Part shown: one piece after another, positions 1 to 8,562 of the stretch
How positions within the stretch are numbered: the stretch's first letter is position 1
How the letters are laid out: each line of letters starts with the position of its first letter
Origin: CAYXGZ01 sp964464755
Lineage (GTDB): Bacteria; Planctomycetota; MHYJ01; JACPRB01
Length of the DNA: 25,588 nucleotides
Assembly (NCBI GenBank): GCA_964464755.1
Contig: CAYXGZ010000048.1
Coordinates: 1 to 25,588 of the forward strand
Reading direction: 5' to 3'
Translations under genes and position numbers: made by a program
The notes under the pieces: generated by a model
Database searches by the model: none
Told to the model about the DNA's origin: nothing
The model's input: only the letters and a program-made list of their open reading frames with translations

Positions 1-764
1 TGCGCAACCCGTACGGGATGATCCTCGTGACCGGCCCGACGGGCCGCGGCAAGACGACGACGCTCTACACGATGCTCAGCCAGCTGAACACCGAGGACGT
101 GAACATCGTCACGGCCGAGGACCCCGTCGAGTACAACCTCAAGGGCCTGCACCAGGTCAACGTGAAGCCCGACATCGGCTTCACGTTCGACAGCGCGCTG
201 CGGAGCTTCCTGCGCCAAGACCCCGACATCATCCTCGTCGGCGAGATGCGCGACTACGAGACGGCGTCGATCGCGATCAAGGCGGCGCTGACCGGGCACC
301 TCGTGCTCTCGACGCTGCACACGAACGACTCGCCCTCGACCGTCGTGCGCCTCGTGGACATGGGCATCGAGCCGTACCTCGTGGCCAGCGCGGTGAAGCT
401 GGTGGTCGCGCAGCGGCTCGTGCGGCGGATCTGCACGGGTTGCCGCGAGGAGGTCGGGATGACGGACGCGGACCGCGAGAGCCTGCGGGAGACGATCGTG
501 AGCTCGATCGAGCGCGTCTACCGGGGCAAGGGCTGCGCGCAGTGCGGGAACATCGGCTACAAGGGCCGGATCCCGGTCTTCGAGGTGATGCCGGTGCGCT
601 CGAAGGACATGAAGCGGATCATCACCGAGGGCGGCTCCGAGGTGCAGGTGGCGCAGGTCGCGCGGCGCGAGGGGATGCAGACGCTGCGCGAGGACGTGCT
701 GCGCCTGGTGAACGACGGGACGACGAGCCTCGAGGAGGCGTACTCGATCCTGCTGGCCGAGTAG
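1..764 (+). CDS. PilB/GspE-type secretion or type IV pilus assembly ATPase, 3' part
   Basis: Cytoplasmic hexameric ATPase of the type II secretion / type IV pilus superfamily, which powers pseudopilus or pilus extension. The window opens inside the gene: the frame is open from base 3, so the ATG at 18 is internal. The visible C-terminal ATPase domain has a Walker A (GPTGRGKTTT), the Asp box (TAEDPVEY), a Walker B (DPDIILVGEMRD), the His box (TGHLVLSTLHTND), and two CxxC pairs (CTGC and CAQC) that form the tetracysteine zinc site of PilB and GspE, not PilT. Walker A has Arg where most relatives have Ser, and GEMRD replaces the usual GEIRD; both are tolerated positions. The stop (762-764) directly abuts the stop of the converging gene. 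PilB and GspE cannot be separated without the N-terminal part and upstream genes. Confidence 0.93.
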   Translation, partial: RNPYGMILVTGPTGRGKTTTLYTMLSQLNTEDVNIVTAEDPVEYNLKGLHQVNVKPDIGFTFDSALRSFLRQDPDIILVGEMRDYETASIAIKAALTGHLVLSTLHTNDSPSTVVRLVDMGIEPYLVASAVKLVVAQRLVRRICTGCREEVGMTDADRESLRETIVSSIERVYRGKGCAQCGNIGYKGRIPVFEVMPVRSKDMKRIITEGGSEVQVAQVARREGMQTLREDVLRLVNDGTTSLEEAYSILLAE

Positions 765-1163
765 TTACGCGAGCTTGCGGAGCAGGAGCTTCGGGCCCTC
801 GAGCCGGGCCACGACCCAGTCCGTGCCGAGCCAGCGCACGAGCGCGCCGGAGGCGAGGTCGGCGGGGGGCGACTTCAGCTCGATCTCGAGCGTGTCCTTC
901 TTGACGGCCTTCTGGGAGGCGACGTCGTCCTTCGAGAAGTCGTCGGGGATGCGCGCGCCGGTCGCCAGGTCGTAGAGCCGCTTGCGTCCCGCCTCGCCGA
1001 AGTCGGGCAGGTCCTTCTTCATCAGCTGGAGCACCTGGGCCTCGGTGCGCCCCTGCGAGGAGAGCACGAGCACGACGCGGCGGACTTTCTCCAGGGCCTC
1101 GCGGGTGAACGCGGCGCCGAGGGTGGTGAAGCCCTCGCGGGGGAGGACGGGGTCGTCGCTCAT
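765..1163 (-). CDS. Conserved-looking 132-aa protein of unknown function
   Basis: I do not recognise this family. The 132-aa product has no signal peptide or TM segment and is charged, with predicted helices in the first half (residues about 18-50, TREALEKVRRVVLVLSSQGR onward) and a beta-rich C-terminal end with alternating hydrophobics (VRWLGTDWVVARLEGPKLLL), perhaps a small barrel-like module. It lies 12 nt downstream of the Ser/Thr kinase gene on the same strand, so the two are probably co-transcribed; a role as kinase substrate or partner is only a guess from that spacing. Its stop (765-767) touches the stop of the converging ATPase gene. The ATG start at 1163 follows the kinase stop closely and is the most reasonable choice. 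Confidence 0.8.
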   Translation of the reverse strand: MSDDPVLPREGFTTLGAAFTREALEKVRRVVLVLSSQGRTEAQVLQLMKKDLPDFGEAGRKRLYDLATGARIPDDFSKDDVASQKAVKKDTLEIELKSPPADLASGALVRWLGTDWVVARLEGPKLLLRKLA

Positions 1164-1175
1164 GGGACGCCCATC

Positions 1176-2036
1176 CTAGCGCGGGGGAGGGGCGTCGTCC
1201 ACGGACGGGTCGGCGGCCAGGTCGAGGAGGCCGCGGCGGAGCTCCTGGCCGGTGGGGCGGGCGGCGGCCTCGGGGGCGAGGGCCCGGTCGATCCAGGCGT
1301 AGAGGGCGTCGGGGAGCCCCGGGCGGAGCGCCTTCGCGTCGGGGCGGCGGCCGGAGGAGATGCGGGCGATGACCTCGTCGCGGGAGGGCGCGGGGCCGGG
1401 GTCGGGGGCGTAGGGGTGCCGGCCGACGGCGGCCTCGAAGAGGATGATGCCGGCCGAGTAGATGTCGGAGGGGGCGGTGGCCTTCTGCTGGCGGGCCTGC
1501 TCGGGGGAGAAGTAGAGCGGGGTGCCGACGAAGGCGCCGCTGGTCGTGATGGTCGTGGTGTCGAGGAGGCGGGCCATGCCGAAGTCGACGAGGAGGCCGC
1601 GGCCGTCGGCGACGAGGATGTTGGCGGGTTTCACGTCGCGGTGCACGAGGCCGCGCTGGTGGGCGTAGTGGAGGGCGGCGGCGACGTCGGCGAGGACGGT
1701 GAGGGCGCTGCGGAGGCCGAGCCCCTCCTCGAGGCGGGCGGCGAGGGGGGCGCCCTCGACGAGGCGCATGGCGAAGTACCAGTAGTTCTCCTCCTGGCCG
1801 GCGGCGTAGACGGGGACGATGTGGGGGTGCTCGAGGCGGGCGATGTACTCGGCCTCGCGGATGAAGCGCTGCTTGAGGTCCTCGAGGGTGAAGAGGCCCT
1901 CCTCGAAGACCTTGAGGGCGACGGGGCGCTGGAGGGACTTCTGGAGGGCGCGGTAGACGCGGCCGCTGCGTCCGCGGCCGAGGAGTTCCTGGATCTCGAA
2001 GTCGCCGAGCGTCTTGCCGATGAGCTTGTCGAGCAT
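1176..2036 (-). CDS. Stand-alone Hanks-type Ser/Thr protein kinase
   Basis: A cytosolic 286-aa protein that is essentially one kinase domain. Visible elements are the glycine-rich loop (GRGRSGRVY, residues 20-28), the VAIK-type lysine K42 (RPVALKV), the catalytic loop HRDVKPAN (132-139, catalytic D134), DFG (151-153) and the activation segment ending GTPLYFSPEQA (171-181). There is no TM segment, PASTA or TPR region, so it either works as a soluble kinase or needs a partner for sensing. The TATAAT box lies only 8 nt before the ATG, which suggests a leaderless or near-leaderless mRNA. It is followed by a 132-aa gene in the same direction. Its sequence is strikingly similar to the inactive N-terminal kinase domain of the protein encoded at 5379-8552 (shared ARLEHP..VPVYAAG and VEGAPLA), so the two are paralogues. 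Confidence 0.95.
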   Translation of the reverse strand: MLDKLIGKTLGDFEIQELLGRGRSGRVYRALQKSLQRPVALKVFEEGLFTLEDLKQRFIREAEYIARLEHPHIVPVYAAGQEENYWYFAMRLVEGAPLAARLEEGLGLRSALTVLADVAAALHYAHQRGLVHRDVKPANILVADGRGLLVDFGMARLLDTTTITTSGAFVGTPLYFSPEQARQQKATAPSDIYSAGIILFEAAVGRHPYAPDPGPAPSRDEVIARISSGRRPDAKALRPGLPDALYAWIDRALAPEAAARPTGQELRRGLLDLAADPSVDDAPPPR

Positions 2037-2044
2037 GTCGGGGG

Positions 2045-2050
2045 ATTATA
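2045..2050 (-). promoter_or_regulatory. Perfect TATAAT -10 box for the Ser/Thr kinase gene
   Basis: Read on the minus strand this is TATAAT, ending 8 nt before the kinase ATG at 2036, in a region otherwise nearly free of A/T hexamers. A start about 7 nt downstream would put the mRNA 5' end within a few bases of the start codon. I see no convincing -35 box. Confidence 0.55.
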
Positions 2051-2170
2051 GAACCGGGGCGGCGGGGAGGAATCGATACATCGGCCTCGCGAACCGGATC
2101 TCCGGGGATACACCCGGCGGGCCCGGGCGCCTCGGCAGCGCGTGGCCCGCCGCTTGCATGGACGGCGGGC

Positions 2171-2731
2171 ATGAGACACGCCATCGCGCTGCTGATCGTG
2201 CTGTGGTCGGCCGTTCCGACGCCCCAGGAGGAGGTCCGACCCCGGATCCTGGGGAGCTTCCACTCGGAGGACTCGCTCTTCGTGGTCGAGCGGGGGGCCG
2301 GCGGAGCGCGGGTCGTGGAGTTCGACCCGGCGATGAAGCGGGGGGCGGAGCTGGGGTTCCCGGACCTGGGGGACCGCGCGCTGGTGGAGGTGACCGGCGA
2401 CCGCTTCATGGGTTCCGGCCTGCTGCTGGGACTGGTGACGCGGAAGGGGGAGGAGCTGGCGTACCACTGGGCGCTGCGCTGGTCCCGCGATCCGGAGGCG
2501 GCGTGGAGGCTGTCGGAGCCGATCTTCTCGACGAAGGCCGAGGAGCGCTGGACGATCCAGTCGGCGCGGAACCCGGGCGGGGACTCGATCCGCCTCGTGT
2601 TCGCGCGGCTGTCCGGGCGGGGCGAGTCGATCGGGGACTCGAGGGTGAAGGTCTACCACCACGACTGCCCGATCGTCGTGCAGCCGCTCGCGGGCGGGCA
2701 CCTGCGCGACCTGGAGCCGGGGAAGAAGTAG
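2171..2731 (+). CDS. Exported protein of unknown function
   Basis: I do not recognise this 186-aa protein. It starts with a short positively charged n-region (MRH) and a hydrophobic stretch (AIALLIVLWSAV) followed by PTPQEE, which looks like a Sec signal peptide with cleavage near residues 14-18. The mature part is rich in beta-type alternation and charged residues, and has no lipobox, TM segment or metal-binding motif. It is transcribed divergently from the kinase gene (134 nt between starts) and converges with the methyltransferase-like gene (29 nt between stops). The intergenic 29 nt are almost pure G/C, including the palindrome GGCGCGCC, without a T run. A periplasmic or surface location is inferred from the signal peptide alone. 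Confidence 0.78.
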   Translation: MRHAIALLIVLWSAVPTPQEEVRPRILGSFHSEDSLFVVERGAGGARVVEFDPAMKRGAELGFPDLGDRALVEVTGDRFMGSGLLLGLVTRKGEELAYHWALRWSRDPEAAWRLSEPIFSTKAEERWTIQSARNPGGDSIRLVFARLSGRGESIGDSRVKVYHHDCPIVVQPLAGGHLRDLEPGKK

Positions 2732-2760
2732 GGCGGGGCCCGGGCGCGCCGGCCGTCCCC

Positions 2761-3366
2761 TCAGCGCAGGAAATCCCACCAGGTGCGGGCGGCCAGGAGC
2801 GCCGTCGCGATCGCCATCCCCAGCACGCCGCTGCGCTCGCGGTAGATCGCCTCGCCCAGCGGGTGCGGCGCCGGGGCGAAGACCTCCTTGCGGATCCGCG
2901 GGAACCAGCGCGGCACCTCCTTGAGGAAGGCCGCGTACTCCTCGCCGTGCCGCTCGAGGAGCCCGTCCTCCTCGCAGAGCACCACGACGTGGTAGTGCAC
3001 GAAGGTCAGGATCCCCAGCCCCAGCCCGTACCACGGCAGGCTGCCGCAGACCGCGAAACCGCCCGCGATCAGCGTGTTGCCGACGTAGAGCGGGTTGCGC
3101 AACGCCGCGTACGGGCCCGTCAGCACCAGGGGCCGGGTCTTCTCGGTCCGGGTCCGCGCGCTCTTGCCGATGTGGCGGATCGCCCAGAGCCGCAGCAGCA
3201 TCCCGGACAGCGCGACGGCGCCCCCGACCGCCCACCAGAGCTTCCAGCGGGGGTCGCGGAACTGGACGGGGATCGCGAGCACGGCGAGATAGAAGGGAAG
3301 GAGCGTGTAGCCCCGCATCCGGAAGTACCACTGGCGGAAGTTCTGGGGCTGCCCCGGCTCGCTCAT
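2761..3366 (-). CDS. Isoprenylcysteine carboxyl methyltransferase (ICMT/PEMT)-like integral membrane protein
   Basis: A 201-aa polytopic membrane protein. Hydrophobic segments lie near residues 20-38, 44-63, 100-133 and 183-197. The family signature is GPYAALRNPLYVGN (about 104-117), followed by the conserved C-terminal E-x-x-L-x-x-x-[HF]-G-x-x-Y pattern seen here as EDGLLERHGEEYAAF, and a basic R-W-F-P motif. These are typical of the ICMT / phospholipid methyltransferase superfamily, which uses S-adenosylmethionine at the membrane. Bacterial members rarely have a proven substrate, and no prenylated target gene is visible nearby, so the substrate is unknown. Start ATG at 3366; the upstream gap to the divergent peptidase gene is 86 nt. 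Confidence 0.88.
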   Translation of the reverse strand: MSEPGQPQNFRQWYFRMRGYTLLPFYLAVLAIPVQFRDPRWKLWWAVGGAVALSGMLLRLWAIRHIGKSARTRTEKTRPLVLTGPYAALRNPLYVGNTLIAGGFAVCGSLPWYGLGLGILTFVHYHVVVLCEEDGLLERHGEEYAAFLKEVPRWFPRIRKEVFAPAPHPLGEAIYRERSGVLGMAIATALLAARTWWDFLR

Positions 3367-3423
3367 CGCCGGGCCACTCTACGGGGGGCCGCGGATCTTG
3401 TCCAGCGGGCCTCCCGACCCCCC

Positions 3424-3429
3424 TATAAT
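3424..3429 (+). promoter_or_regulatory. TATAAT -10 box upstream of the M28 peptidase gene
   Basis: A perfect TATAAT lies 23 nt before the ATG at 3453. A possible -35 (TTGTCC, 3398-3403) sits 20 nt further up, longer than ideal. GGAG at 3443-3446, six nt before the ATG, is a reasonable ribosome binding site, and supports the start at 3453. Confidence 0.55.
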
Positions 3430-3452
3430 GCCCGCCGATTCCGGAGAACCCC

Positions 3453-5390
3453 ATGCGCCTGATCGCGACCCTCCTGCTCCTCGCCCCGCTCCTCCAGGAC
3501 CCCGCCGCGCACCCCCTCGACGCGGGCACCCGGGCCGTCGACGCCGCGCTCCTCAAGGAGATCCTCGGCCACCTCGCCAGCGACGAGCTCGAGGGTCGCT
3601 GCGCCGGCTTCCCCGGCAACGACAAGGCGACCGAGTACATCGCGAAGCGCTTCGCCGACGCGGGGCTCGCGCCCGCCGGCGACCCCGACGCCGCCGGAAA
3701 GAAGACCTACTTCCAGCACTTCGCGATCCGCCGCGGCGAGCTGAAGACCCGCAACTGCGCCGGCCTGATCGAGGGCTCCGACCCCGCGCTCAAGGACCAG
3801 GTCATCGTCGTCGGCGCCCACCACGACCACGTCGGCGTCCAGGGCCAGCAGCGCGCCGGCCAGCTCGGCCAGTCCACCGAGACCGACAAGATCTGGAACG
3901 GCGCGGACGACAACGGCTCCGGCACGACGGCCCTCCTCGGCGTCGTGAAGGCCTTCGGCGCGGTCAAGGCCCGCCCCCGCCGCTCCATCCTCTTCCTCAC
4001 CTTCAGCGCCGAGGAGTGGGGCCTGCTCGGCTCGCGCCACTACGTCCAGAACCCGCTGGTCCCCCTCGAGCGCACCGCGGCGATGCTCAACATGGACATG
4101 GTGGGCCGGACCGATACCGAGTTCATGGCGAGCTGCTACGGGCTCGACACCGTCGAGGGCGACCTCTTCCGCCCGCTGCTCGACGCGGCCGCGAAGCGCC
4201 ACGGCCTGGCCTGGGCGACGAAGGACGGCTCCTTCGGCGACGGCAGCGACCACATCTCCTTCTTCGCGAAGGGCGTCGCCGTCGTCGGGATCTCGGAGAA
4301 GGGCCCCTGCCCGGACTACCACAAGGTCTCGGACTCCGTGGAGAAGATCGCCTTCCCGACGATGGAGCGCATCGCGCGCGTCGCGGCGACCTTCACCTGG
4401 GACCTCGCGGACCTTGAGGGGCCGGTGAAGCGCAGCGCCACGTTCAAGCGCCCCGCGGCCAAGGAGTCGGGGAAGCCCCGGCTCGGAGCCTACCTCGAGG
4501 CCGTCGAGGGCGAGTCGCTCAAGGCCCTCGGCCTCGGCGAGGGGAAGGGCGCGATGAGCATCAACGGCTTCGTCGAGAACTCCGTCGCCGAGACCCAGGG
4601 GCTGAAGGAGGGCGACATCGTCGTCACCTTCAACGGCGAGGGCTTCGGCGCGGAGCGGCCCCGCGAGAAGCTCAGCGAGAACCTCTCGAAGGTCGTGCGC
4701 GGCGAGGCCGTCGCGATCGAGGTCCTGCGCGACGGGAAGCGCCTCGAGCTCAAGCTGACCTGGCCGCCGACCGAACGGGACGCGAAGGCGACCGAGCTCA
4801 TCGCCGCCTGGTTGAAGGGCAAGGACGACAAGGTCCTCGGCGAGCTCGCGGCGCTGGGGGACGAGGTCGAGCCCCGCGCGGCGCGGATCGCGGGCGACGA
4901 CGGCCGCACCCTCCTCGGCGCGGTCGCGATCCAGCGGTCCGCCGGCGACTTCAAGGGCGTGACGCTGCGCTCCGAGGACGGGAAGACGGAGTGGAAGATC
5001 CTGGCGGCGCGGCTCCGCGAGGAGGGCGAGCCGCTGGAGATCTCGATGAGGAACCGCCGCACCGTCGTGCAGCGGGACCACCGGCTCTCGATCCGGTCGT
5101 TCTCGATCGACGGGCAGCCCGTGATCCCAGATCCCGGGATCCCCACGGGGCTCGCCCCCGAGGTGCTCGTCGCGATCGCCTCCGCGCAGCCGCCGCTCTT
5201 CGAGGGGCCGTCGTTCCTCGTCCCGGGGAAGCGGGTCCGGATCGAGGACACGGGCCGCGAGGAGGTCGCGCCGAAGACGACGCTGCGGAAGTTCTCGTGG
5301 ATCGAGGAGGGCCGCAAGCCCTACGCGATCTACCTCGATGACTCGGGCGCCGTGGTCCGCGTCGACGGGCCGGAGGGCCTACTGCGCTAG
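3453..5390 (+). CDS. Exported M28-family zinc metallopeptidase with PDZ domain
   Basis: A 645-aa secreted or periplasmic aminopeptidase-like enzyme. Residues 1-15 are a short signal peptide (MRLIATLLLLAPLLQ). The M28 core has all five metal/catalytic positions in order: H123 and D125 in GAHHDHVG, D153 in GADDNGSGT, E187/E188 in SAEEWG, D215 in NMDMVG and H290 in DYHKVSD, matching a di-zinc aminopeptidase. A PDZ-like module follows at about 344-438 (ENSVAETQGLKEGDIVVTFN), then roughly 200 residues of unassigned sequence (about 441-645). The PDZ probably binds substrate or partner tails. The 3' end overlaps the converging kinase gene by 12 nt (5379-5390). The substrate cannot be read from sequence; a role in periplasmic peptide use is the default inference. 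Confidence 0.95.
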   Translation: MRLIATLLLLAPLLQDPAAHPLDAGTRAVDAALLKEILGHLASDELEGRCAGFPGNDKATEYIAKRFADAGLAPAGDPDAAGKKTYFQHFAIRRGELKTRNCAGLIEGSDPALKDQVIVVGAHHDHVGVQGQQRAGQLGQSTETDKIWNGADDNGSGTTALLGVVKAFGAVKARPRRSILFLTFSAEEWGLLGSRHYVQNPLVPLERTAAMLNMDMVGRTDTEFMASCYGLDTVEGDLFRPLLDAAAKRHGLAWATKDGSFGDGSDHISFFAKGVAVVGISEKGPCPDYHKVSDSVEKIAFPTMERIARVAATFTWDLADLEGPVKRSATFKRPAAKESGKPRLGAYLEAVEGESLKALGLGEGKGAMSINGFVENSVAETQGLKEGDIVVTFNGEGFGAERPREKLSENLSKVVRGEAVAIEVLRDGKRLELKLTWPPTERDAKATELIAAWLKGKDDKVLGELAALGDEVEPRAARIAGDDGRTLLGAVAIQRSAGDFKGVTLRSEDGKTEWKILAARLREEGEPLEISMRNRRTVVQRDHRLSIRSFSIDGQPVIPDPGIPTGLAPEVLVAIASAQPPLFEGPSFLVPGKRVRIEDTGREEVAPKTTLRKFSWIEEGRKPYAIYLDDSGAVVRVDGPEGLLR

Positions 5391-8300
5391 TCGGCGGTTG
5401 AGTTCCTCGAGCGTGCGCCGGTAGGGCCAGTTCGGCGGCGCCACCTCGAGCGCCCGGGCGGCGTCGGCCCGCGCGGCCGGCAGGTCCTTCAGCCGCTCGT
5501 GGAGCAGCCCGCGCCGGAGCAGCCAGTCGGGCGAGTCCGGCTTGAGTGCCAGGGCCGCGTTCCAGTCCTCCATCGCGCCGCTCCAATCCTGGAGCCGCTC
5601 CCGGTAGGTGCCGCGATTCGCGAAGAGCGGGACGCTGCGCGGGTTGAGCCGGATCGCGACGTCGAGGTCGGCCACGGCGGCGGGGAAGTCGCCGCGGTCG
5701 GCGTGGATGTTGGCCCGGTTGCCGTAGCCCAGGTCGCTCTTCGCGTTCAGCTCGATCACCTTCGTGAAGTCGGCGAGCGCGCCGTCGAGGTCCTTGGTCA
5801 TGCGCCGCGCGATGCCCCGGGCGACGTAGGCCATCAGGAAGCGGGGGTCGATCTCGATCGCGAGGTCGAGCGGAGCGAGGGCGTCCTGGAAGCGCCCCCG
5901 GGCCCCGAGGACCATCCCGAGCACGTTCAAGGCCATCGGGTTCCGGCCGTCGACCTCCACGGCCCGACGCGCGGAGCGCTCCGCCTCGTCGAGGCGGCCG
6001 AGGTCCTTGAGCGCGTCGGCCATGCAGGCGTGGCCCTCGGCGGTCTCGCGGATCTCGAGCGAGGCGCGGGCGTCCTCGAGCGCCTCGCGGTTCCGGTCGA
6101 GGTACATGTACGCGAGCGCGCGGCCGATGAGGGCGATCGGGTGACGGCGCTTGAGCTCGAGGACGCGGGAGTAGGCCGCGATCGCGCCCTCGTAGTCGCG
6201 CTCGGACGTGGAGATGGTCCCGAGCAGCTCCCAGGTGCTGATGAAGTTCGGGTCGAGCGACTGCGCCTGCCGCACGGCCTCCCGCGCCTCGGCGTTGCGG
6301 TCGATGCGCTCGAGGCAGCAGGCCCTCCAGAACCAGGCGTCCACGTCGGTGGGCGTCGTCGCGAGGTAGGCGCCGAGCGCCTCGGCGGCGGGGGCGAACT
6401 CGCCCTTCGAGTAGCGCAGCATCCCCTCGGCGAGCTGCAGCTCGGACGGGTCGCGCAGCGAGCGCCTGGCGGCGGCGAGGTCCCGGCCCGCGGCCTCGCG
6501 GAGCTCCCGGACCCGGGGCGAGTCCGTCACGGTGCCCGAGACGGTGACCGCCTCGAACGCGAGGTCGCCGAGGCGGGCCCGGGCGCGGTCGAGGTAGGCC
6601 GGCCCGAACTCCGGCGCCGCGGCGATCGCCCGGTCGAGCGGCTCGAGGGCCTTCGGGAAGTCGCGCAGGATGAGGCGGGCGCGCGCGATGCCGACCCAGG
6701 CCTCGGGATGGTCGGCCCGGGCCTCGAGGGCCTTGCGGAACTCGGCCTCCGCGGCCCCGGCGAGCTCCCAGAGCTTCCCGGGGTCGTGGTCCGGGCTGCG
6801 GCGGTAGACGCGCAGCTCCTCGAGCCGGCGCCGGCCGGCCTCGAGGAAGGGGCGGGCGGCGTCCTCGGCGCGGGTCTTCCGGGCGCCCTCGTCCTCCGAC
6901 TTCTTCCGGGCCTCGGCCTCGCCCTTCCACTTGGGAAGGAGGATCGCGGCGGGCACGGCCACGCCCACCAGGCAGGCCGCGACGGCGGCCGCGAGCACCT
7001 TGCGGCGGCGGATCGCGTGGACGAGGCGCCGGATCATGGACGGGGCGCGGGCGCGGACGGGTTCGCCGAGCAGCCAGGCCTCGAGGTCGTCGGCGAGCGC
7101 CGCGGCCGACTCGTAGCGCCGGGCGGGATCCTTCTCGAGGCACTTGCCGACGACGTGGCGCAGGTCGCGGGGGATCGACGCGGGCAGCGGGGCCGGGTCG
7201 TCGTTCACGACCTTCATCACGACGTCCGCGGCGCCCTCGCCGTCGAAGGGCGGCGAGCCGGTGAGCAGGGACTGCAGCGTGGCGCCGAGGCTCCAGACGT
7301 CGGCGCGGGCGTCGAGCGTGCGCAGGCCGCGGGCCTGCTCCGGGGCCATGAAGGCCGGGGTGCCGACGACGAGCCCGCTGCGCGAGACCTTCTTGTCGTC
7401 GAGCCGGGTCGAGCGGGCCAGGCCGAAGTCCATGACGTAGACGCGGTCCGCCGAGTCGACCATCAGGTTCGCGGGCTTGAGGTCGCGGTGGACGAGGCCC
7501 TTGGAGTGGGCGTAATGGACGGCGCGGGCGGCGTCGCGGACCACCTCGGCGGCCCGCCGCGGGGGGAGCTTCCGGTCGGAGAGGTCGCCGCCGTCGACGA
7601 GGTCCATCGTGAAGTAGTGCTTCCCGTCGACCTCGCCGAACTCGTGGATCGGCACGAGGTTCGGGTGGCGCAGCGCGGCGACGGCGCGCACCTCGCGGTT
7701 GAAGCGGGCGAGGGCCTCGGCGTCGAGGTCGCCGTCGCCGATGAGGACCTTGAGCGCGACCTCGCGGCCGAGCCCGGGGTCCTCGGCGCGGAAGACCATG
7801 CCCATGCCGCCGTGGCCGAGGGATCCGCGGAGGACGTACTTCCCGAAGGTCTTCGGGGCGGAGGGCCGCCCGGGGGCCGGCTCCGGGGCGTCGTCGCGGA
7901 TCACGGTCCTGGCCGTCGCGGGCTGGGGCGCGGGGCCGGAGGGCAGGCGCAGCGAGCGGAGCTCCCGCTCCAGCTCGGCCGCGCCGGAGTACGAGCGCTC
8001 CAGGGCCCGGGTGACGATCGACTCGAGGCGGGTCGAGGCCTCGGGCGGGATGGAGCGCGAGGGCAGCTCGCTGAGGAGCAGGCCGACGGCCTCGAGGTCG
8101 TCGGCGGTCGTGGCCTTCGCGGCCGAGGGGCCGAAGCCGCGCAGCAGGCCGGTGTCATCGGCGACGAGGACCGCGCCGGCGCCGATCGCGCCGTGGACGA
8201 GGCCCGCGGCGTGGGCGGCGGCGAGTCCGGAGACGGCGTCGGCGAGCGCGCGGAGGTAGTCGCCGGGCGGGAGCGTCGGGGCCAGCGGGGCGCCCTCGAC

Positions 8301-8552
8301 CTCGCGCTCGGCCCACCAGGCGCAGCCGTCCTCCACGCCGGCGGCGTAGACGGGCACGAGGTTGGGGTGCTCGAGGCGGGCGATCCTCGCGAGCCGCCCG
8401 GGATCGCCGGCGCCCGAGTCGAGGACGTGGACGCGGACGGGGCGGTTGAGCGGGGCCTGGACGGCGCGGTAGACGGAGGCGGGGCCGGACCTCCCGGCGT
8501 AGTCCTGGAGGGTGCAGTCGCCGAGCCGTCGGCCGACGCGGGGATCGGGCAT
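5379..8552 (-). CDS. Pseudokinase-kinase-TM-TPR transmembrane receptor-like Ser/Thr kinase
   Basis: A 1057-aa protein. Residues about 6-205 are a kinase fold with every catalytic position lost: H42 at the VAIK lysine, HGA (120-122) for HRD, A127 at the Asn position of HRDxKxxN, GFG (139-141) for DFG, and a broken G-loop. Residues about 236-495 form an intact kinase: G-loop GHGGMG (246-251), K268, HRDLKPAN (355-362, D357), DFG (375-377), GTPAFMAPEQA (398-408). A TM segment (about 519-539) preceded by RRRK implies a cytosolic N-terminus and periplasmic C-terminus. Residues about 560-1057 hold some 11 TPRs. The start lies 10 nt after the stop of the GT39 gene at 8563-10128, so the two genes are probably one transcript. 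The TPRs may sense or scaffold at the envelope, with the pseudokinase as regulator; that is inference. Confidence 0.95.
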   Translation of the reverse strand: MPDPRVGRRLGDCTLQDYAGRSGPASVYRAVQAPLNRPVRVHVLDSGAGDPGRLARIARLEHPNLVPVYAAGVEDGCAWWAEREVEGAPLAPTLPPGDYLRALADAVSGLAAAHAAGLVHGAIGAGAVLVADDTGLLRGFGPSAAKATTADDLEAVGLLLSELPSRSIPPEASTRLESIVTRALERSYSGAAELERELRSLRLPSGPAPQPATARTVIRDDAPEPAPGRPSAPKTFGKYVLRGSLGHGGMGMVFRAEDPGLGREVALKVLIGDGDLDAEALARFNREVRAVAALRHPNLVPIHEFGEVDGKHYFTMDLVDGGDLSDRKLPPRRAAEVVRDAARAVHYAHSKGLVHRDLKPANLMVDSADRVYVMDFGLARSTRLDDKKVSRSGLVVGTPAFMAPEQARGLRTLDARADVWSLGATLQSLLTGSPPFDGEGAADVVMKVVNDDPAPLPASIPRDLRHVVGKCLEKDPARRYESAAALADDLEAWLLGEPVRARAPSMIRRLVHAIRRRKVLAAAVAACLVGVAVPAAILLPKWKGEAEARKKSEDEGARKTRAEDAARPFLEAGRRRLEELRVYRRSPDHDPGKLWELAGAAEAEFRKALEARADHPEAWVGIARARLILRDFPKALEPLDRAIAAAPEFGPAYLDRARARLGDLAFEAVTVSGTVTDSPRVRELREAAGRDLAAARRSLRDPSELQLAEGMLRYSKGEFAPAAEALGAYLATTPTDVDAWFWRACCLERIDRNAEAREAVRQAQSLDPNFISTWELLGTISTSERDYEGAIAAYSRVLELKRRHPIALIGRALAYMYLDRNREALEDARASLEIRETAEGHACMADALKDLGRLDEAERSARRAVEVDGRNPMALNVLGMVLGARGRFQDALAPLDLAIEIDPRFLMAYVARGIARRMTKDLDGALADFTKVIELNAKSDLGYGNRANIHADRGDFPAAVADLDVAIRLNPRSVPLFANRGTYRERLQDWSGAMEDWNAALALKPDSPDWLLRRGLLHERLKDLPAARADAARALEVAPPNWPYRRTLEELNRRLAQ

Positions 8553-8562
8553 CCCGACCAGT

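Noticed and set aside
622..2409. A 595-codon minus-strand frame covering the small ORF and the kinase.
   Set aside because: The product is Arg/Pro-rich low complexity and the true kinase lies in another frame of the same strand with full motifs.
2732..2760. GC-rich palindrome GGCGCGCC as a bidirectional terminator between converging genes.
   Set aside because: There is no T run on either side and such palindromes are expected by chance at this GC content.
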